Below, one piece after another: positions 61,610-64,000 of a stretch of DNA of 64,000 nt. The stretch comes from Paenibacillus etheri (lineage in GTDB: Bacteria; Bacillota; Bacilli; Paenibacillales; Paenibacillaceae). The number at the start of each line of letters is the position of its first letter. Within the stretch, counting starts at the first letter, position 1. The stretch is taken from positions 301,122 to 365,121 of the forward strand of contig NZ_LCZJ02000018.1 of assembly GCF_001012825.1 (NCBI RefSeq). Direction: 5' to 3'. Under the pieces are notes generated by a model. That model searched no databases. It was given only the letters and a program-made list of their open reading frames with translations, and was not told the DNA's origin. The translations under genes were made by a program, and so were the position numbers.

Positions 61610-61628
61610 CGAAGAGAGTTACTCTTCG
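61610..61628 (+). promoter_or_regulatory. Intercistronic hairpin between mglA and mglC
   Basis: CGAAGAG (61610-61616) and CTCTTCG (61622-61628) pair around AGTTA, with partial extension by GTTTA/GTAAC. It ends about 10 bp before the mglC ribosome-binding site AAGGAGG and may tune stability or translation. Confidence 0.5.
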
Positions 61629-61654
61629 CGTAACTTTAAGGAGGAACACTACTA

Positions 61655-62662
61655 ATGAACGCTAAAAGAGCCCAATCTTTTATAACTCAAAATGCTATTT
61701 ATATTGTCTTAGTACTTCTTATTATGGGTATAGCCTTATATGAACCGGCTTTTATCTCTGTAAATACTTTGCGAGACATTATGATCCAATCATCTACACG
61801 AATTATTATCGCGCTTGGTGTTGCTTTTATTCTTATTACGGCAGGTACTGACTTGTCCGCTGGACGGGTGGTAGGTTTTACGGCGGTTATTTCCGCTTCC
61901 ATGCTGCAAATCCCGGAATATTCCCGTCGCTTTTTTCCAGACCTGCCGCAAGTGGAAGTATGGCTTCCAATTCTTATTGCTATCATTGCGGGTCTCCTCT
62001 GCGGACTCGTAAATGGTTTTATTGTTTCTAAGCTTAACGTTCCACCGTTTATCGCGACACTAGGCACGATGGTTATCGTCTACGGCTTAAACTCCTTGTA
62101 CTTCGATATGGACCCTAACCAATCCCAGCCAATTGGTGGTCTGCGTCCTGATTTCACCAAAATTGGTTCCGGCTTTATAGGAAGTGGCCAATATTCAATC
62201 CCATATATCGTTTTAATAGCCTTGGGTGTCGCCGCCATAGTGTGGGTGGTATTCAATAAAACCAAGCTGGGTAAGAACATGTACGCTATCGGAGGTAACA
62301 TCCAGGCAGCTAAAGTATCCGGTATCGATGTATCCAAGAACCTGATTTACATCTACGCCATTGCTGGTGCTCTTTATGGTCTGGCAGGCGTTCTGGAAGC
62401 TGCTAGAACAGGTGGAGCAACCAATAACTACGGTAACATGTATGAGCTTGACGCTATTGCTGCTTGCGTAGTAGGCGGTGTATCTACAACGGGGGGTATC
62501 GGTACTGTGCCGGGTGTCTTAGTGGGGGTTATCATCTTTACTCTCATTAACTACGGTTTAACCTTTATCGGCATCAGCCCTTACTATCAGTTGATTATCA
62601 AAGGTTTGATTATTATAGCCGCAGTCGCATTTGATATGCGGAAGTACTCTTCGAAGAAGTAG
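61655..62662 (+). CDS. mglC: Galactose/methyl galactoside ABC transporter permease
   Basis: A 335-residue integral membrane permease with about 8-10 helices. The characteristic ITAGTDLSAGRVVGFTAVIS loop is near 65-84, VNGFIVSKLNVPPFIATLGT near 121-140, the EAA-like NLIYIYAIAGALYGLAGVLE near 229-248 and VVGGVSTTGGIGTVPGVLVG near 272-291. AAGGAGG precedes the ATG. It completes mglBAC; no sugar-catabolic gene follows in the window. Confidence 0.94.
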   Translation: MNAKRAQSFITQNAIYIVLVLLIMGIALYEPAFISVNTLRDIMIQSSTRIIIALGVAFILITAGTDLSAGRVVGFTAVISASMLQIPEYSRRFFPDLPQVEVWLPILIAIIAGLLCGLVNGFIVSKLNVPPFIATLGTMVIVYGLNSLYFDMDPNQSQPIGGLRPDFTKIGSGFIGSGQYSIPYIVLIALGVAAIVWVVFNKTKLGKNMYAIGGNIQAAKVSGIDVSKNLIYIYAIAGALYGLAGVLEAARTGGATNNYGNMYELDAIAACVVGGVSTTGGIGTVPGVLVGVIIFTLINYGLTFIGISPYYQLIIKGLIIIAAVAFDMRKYSSKK

Positions 62663-62806
62663 CAGCGTGGTGATCGTTTGATGATCGCGTGGAGATTAAG
62701 GGCTAACTCCGGTTAATCTTGGGCTTATGGTCGCTGTTGTTCTCAGATTCCTCGAATGATACCTCGTTTTCTCCGCTACCGACATCACCTCGCTGAGGTA
62801 AGGCAG

Positions 62807-62843
62807 AAAAGCGTTTGCTATTTATCGCAAACGCTTTTTGGCA
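62807..62843 (+). terminator. Terminator after mglBAC
   Basis: AAAAGCGTTTGC (62807-62818) and GCAAACGCTTTT (62827-62838) form a perfect 12-bp stem with an 8-base loop and a T run. The symmetric A/T flanks would also work on the minus strand. Confidence 0.88.
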
Positions 62844-63165
62844 TGTCTGCTTCGATGGCTTTGCTCTGAAGCGAGACAGGTGAAGACTCACCGGTAATTA
62901 CGACACCTTACCCTAAACAGCAATTAACAACGTCACAACCAACACCGCACGAACATCATTGCCTACTGTGACCGGCAACCCCAATCCGACTTAGCCGCGG
63001 CTAAGACTAACCTGTATTACATGCAGACACTTCACTCTACATTGTTTGAATTACGTGGTGAATGAACGGTATAAATCACCCGTCCCTCATAACATCTCGC
63101 ACCTCACATTCGCCCCACAGCCTGATCTATCCACACCCGCACTCGCTTTCTAGCTCAATCCGTCC

Positions 63166-63291
63166 TTACGCGTACCCCAACGAATCCACAGCCCTCACCA
63201 TCTCCGCAGCCAGTATCGACACACCTAATTCGCTTGATGTGATTTCACCTTTCTCCCACTCCTCAAAGATCAAAAGCACATAAACCAACAT
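63166..63291 (-). CDS. Possible small protein or gene remnant
   Basis: A 41-residue minus-strand frame begins at an ATG at 63291 and reads LVYVLLIFEEWEKGEITSSE, then LGVSILAAEMVRAVDSLGYA. The residue choice looks protein-like, with two amphipathic helices. GGGAG lies only one or two bases before the ATG, too close for a good site, so this may be the tail of a decayed longer gene. Confidence 0.3.
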   Translation of the reverse strand: MLVYVLLIFEEWEKGEITSSELGVSILAAEMVRAVDSLGYA

Positions 63292-63339
63292 TCTCCCATA
63301 TTCTATAGGCAAATGCCTTTGTTAAAGGGGAGCGACTGG

Positions 63340-64000
63340 ATGTTAAGGATTAGGTTGAATGAGCTGGGGAAAGGGAACGACAATGGCCCGTTGCAAGCGG
63401 ATGTATGGAGATGGGACGGCATTGGCTGGAACGAATATATTACGCAGCAAGATGAAGATTTCATACGCACGGAAGAGGAACTATTCGTTACGATCCCAGC
63501 AGAGGCGGGATTATATCGTGTAGATTACTCTAATAAGCCTTATGAAGCGCCATACTTATTGCCGGAGTGGGTGGGGGACGATCTGCGGACCACGGGTCTG
63601 CATCCGGCGCCATTTAATCTTAAAGAGGGTACACTTTGGGGATACATTAATGACGAAGGTCGTGTTCAGATTGAACCTAGATACGAATATGCTGAGGATT
63701 TTCAGAAGAATGGGCTAGCAATTGTACAACGAAAAAACAGTAGTGGACTGATTGACAGCTCTGGACGGGAGCGGGTAAAGCCTATTTACTCGTTCATTAC
63801 CCCTTTTTCGGAAGAACGTGCGGTAGTGTCGGATGCCAAGGGATACACATTTATCGATGAAAAAGGTAGAGAAGTGACTTCAGCCCGTTATGATTATCTG
63901 AACTCTTTGCATGAGGGACTTGCATTATTCTCGAAACAAAATACAACGGGTGGTCAATCGCTATATGGATACGTAGATGCGCAAGGCAAAGAGGTATTGC
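63340..64000 (+). CDS. WG-repeat protein (incomplete, runs past the window)
   Basis: The frame is open from the ATG at 63340 to the last base, giving 220 residues so far. AAGGGGAG lies about seven bases upstream. After an N-terminal region of about 95 residues, WG/KWGF-type repeats begin: LWGYINDEGRVQIEPRYEYA near 99-118, then SGLIDSSGRERVKPIYSF near 132, YTFIDEKGREVTSARYDYL near 167 and LYGYVDAQGKEVL at the end. WG repeats are beta-rich surface or interaction modules of unclear function. There is no signal peptide at the start, so it is probably cytoplasmic. Confidence 0.8.
   Translation, partial: MLRIRLNELGKGNDNGPLQADVWRWDGIGWNEYITQQDEDFIRTEEELFVTIPAEAGLYRVDYSNKPYEAPYLLPEWVGDDLRTTGLHPAPFNLKEGTLWGYINDEGRVQIEPRYEYAEDFQKNGLAIVQRKNSSGLIDSSGRERVKPIYSFITPFSEERAVVSDAKGYTFIDEKGREVTSARYDYLNSLHEGLALFSKQNTTGGQSLYGYVDAQGKEVL

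Larger units (their letters stand above)
62663..63339. other. Intergenic region after mglC
   Basis: It holds an AGATTAA/TTAATCT hairpin at 62693-62719, a strong terminator at 62807-62843 and a 42-codon minus-strand frame at 63166-63291. The 62850-63150 stretch is C-rich on the plus strand, which suggests former minus-strand coding. No intact larger gene is seen. Confidence 0.5.

Noticed and set aside
63062-63283. 73-codon plus-strand frame after mglC
   Set aside because: Ser/Pro/His-rich text without a ribosome-binding site; the opposite strand looks more protein-like.
1-64000. CRISPR arrays, prophage, insertion sequences, tRNA and rRNA
   Set aside because: I found no regularly spaced repeats, transposase or integrase motifs, tRNA cloverleaf or rRNA sequence in the window.

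Overview
The window reads as chromosomal DNA of a low-to-moderate-GC, spore-forming Firmicute, most likely Paenibacillus or a close relative. The evidence is gene content and order: ypiF-qcrABC-ypjA-ypjB, ypjD-TPR-dapB-mgsA-bshB1-bshA-cca-birA-panBCD-dinG and asnS-dnaD follow the Bacillus subtilis ypi/ypj/ypm neighbourhood. A rex-mtaD pair, an FtsH paralogue, hbd-ackA, an ECF sigma operon and an SLH-domain protein interrupt it. Strong Shine-Dalgarno sites, frequent TTG starts, spore-type genes (ypjB, a GerMN lipoprotein) and T-rich intrinsic terminators fit this assignment. I see no tRNA, rRNA, CRISPR array, prophage or insertion sequence.

Layout. 1-505 is non-coding, with a 20-bp direct repeat, a small terminator and a promoter. 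506-5086 (+) holds ypiF, the menaquinol:cytochrome c reductase genes qcrABC, ypjA and ypjB. The YitT-family gene ypjC converges on ypjB across a perfect hairpin. 6181-18612 (+) is a long housekeeping run: MazG-type pyrophosphohydrolase, TPR protein, dapB, mgsA, bacillithiol genes bshB1/bshA, cca, birA, a pan-type leader RNA with terminator, panBCD, another TPR protein and dinG. 18744-31136 (+) holds rex-mtaD, ypmB, a small membrane protein plus an FtsH-like protease, hbd-ackA, asnS, dnaD and an ECF sigma/anti-sigma/membrane operon. 31205-34800 (-) is proBAC under a proline T-box. 35226-37141 (-) holds a LysR regulator and a decayed FAD oxidoreductase. 37452-47630 (+) holds leuCD, two tandem amidases, a GerMN lipoprotein, an SLH protein, nth and a small gene. 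47941-53421 (+) holds the double-GTPase dynamin dynA, purT and a GNAT acetyltransferase. 54061-62662 (+) holds a YesN/YesM-type two-component system with its own sugar-binding lipoprotein, then a galactose-type ABC transporter mglBAC. A WG-repeat protein runs off the right edge.

How parts work together. The transport block looks like a self-contained sugar-sensing and uptake module: the lipoprotein and kinase sense, the AraC-type regulator acts, mglBAC imports, and a possible cre site adds catabolite control. proBAC and panBCD each carry an RNA attenuator upstream. The amidase/GerMN/SLH block is a cell-envelope cluster, and both amidases have ECF-type promoter motifs upstream.

Leads I rate highest: an ECF sigma gene whose reading frame has no ATG/GTG/TTG at its N-terminus and seems to start at ATT behind a strong ribosome-binding site; an apparently split FtsH, in which the protease has a bare two-helix anchor and the overlapping upstream gene encodes a membrane protein with an external domain; short intergenic elements with ATATAAG terminal inverted repeats; and a biotin ligase without the usual DNA-binding domain.
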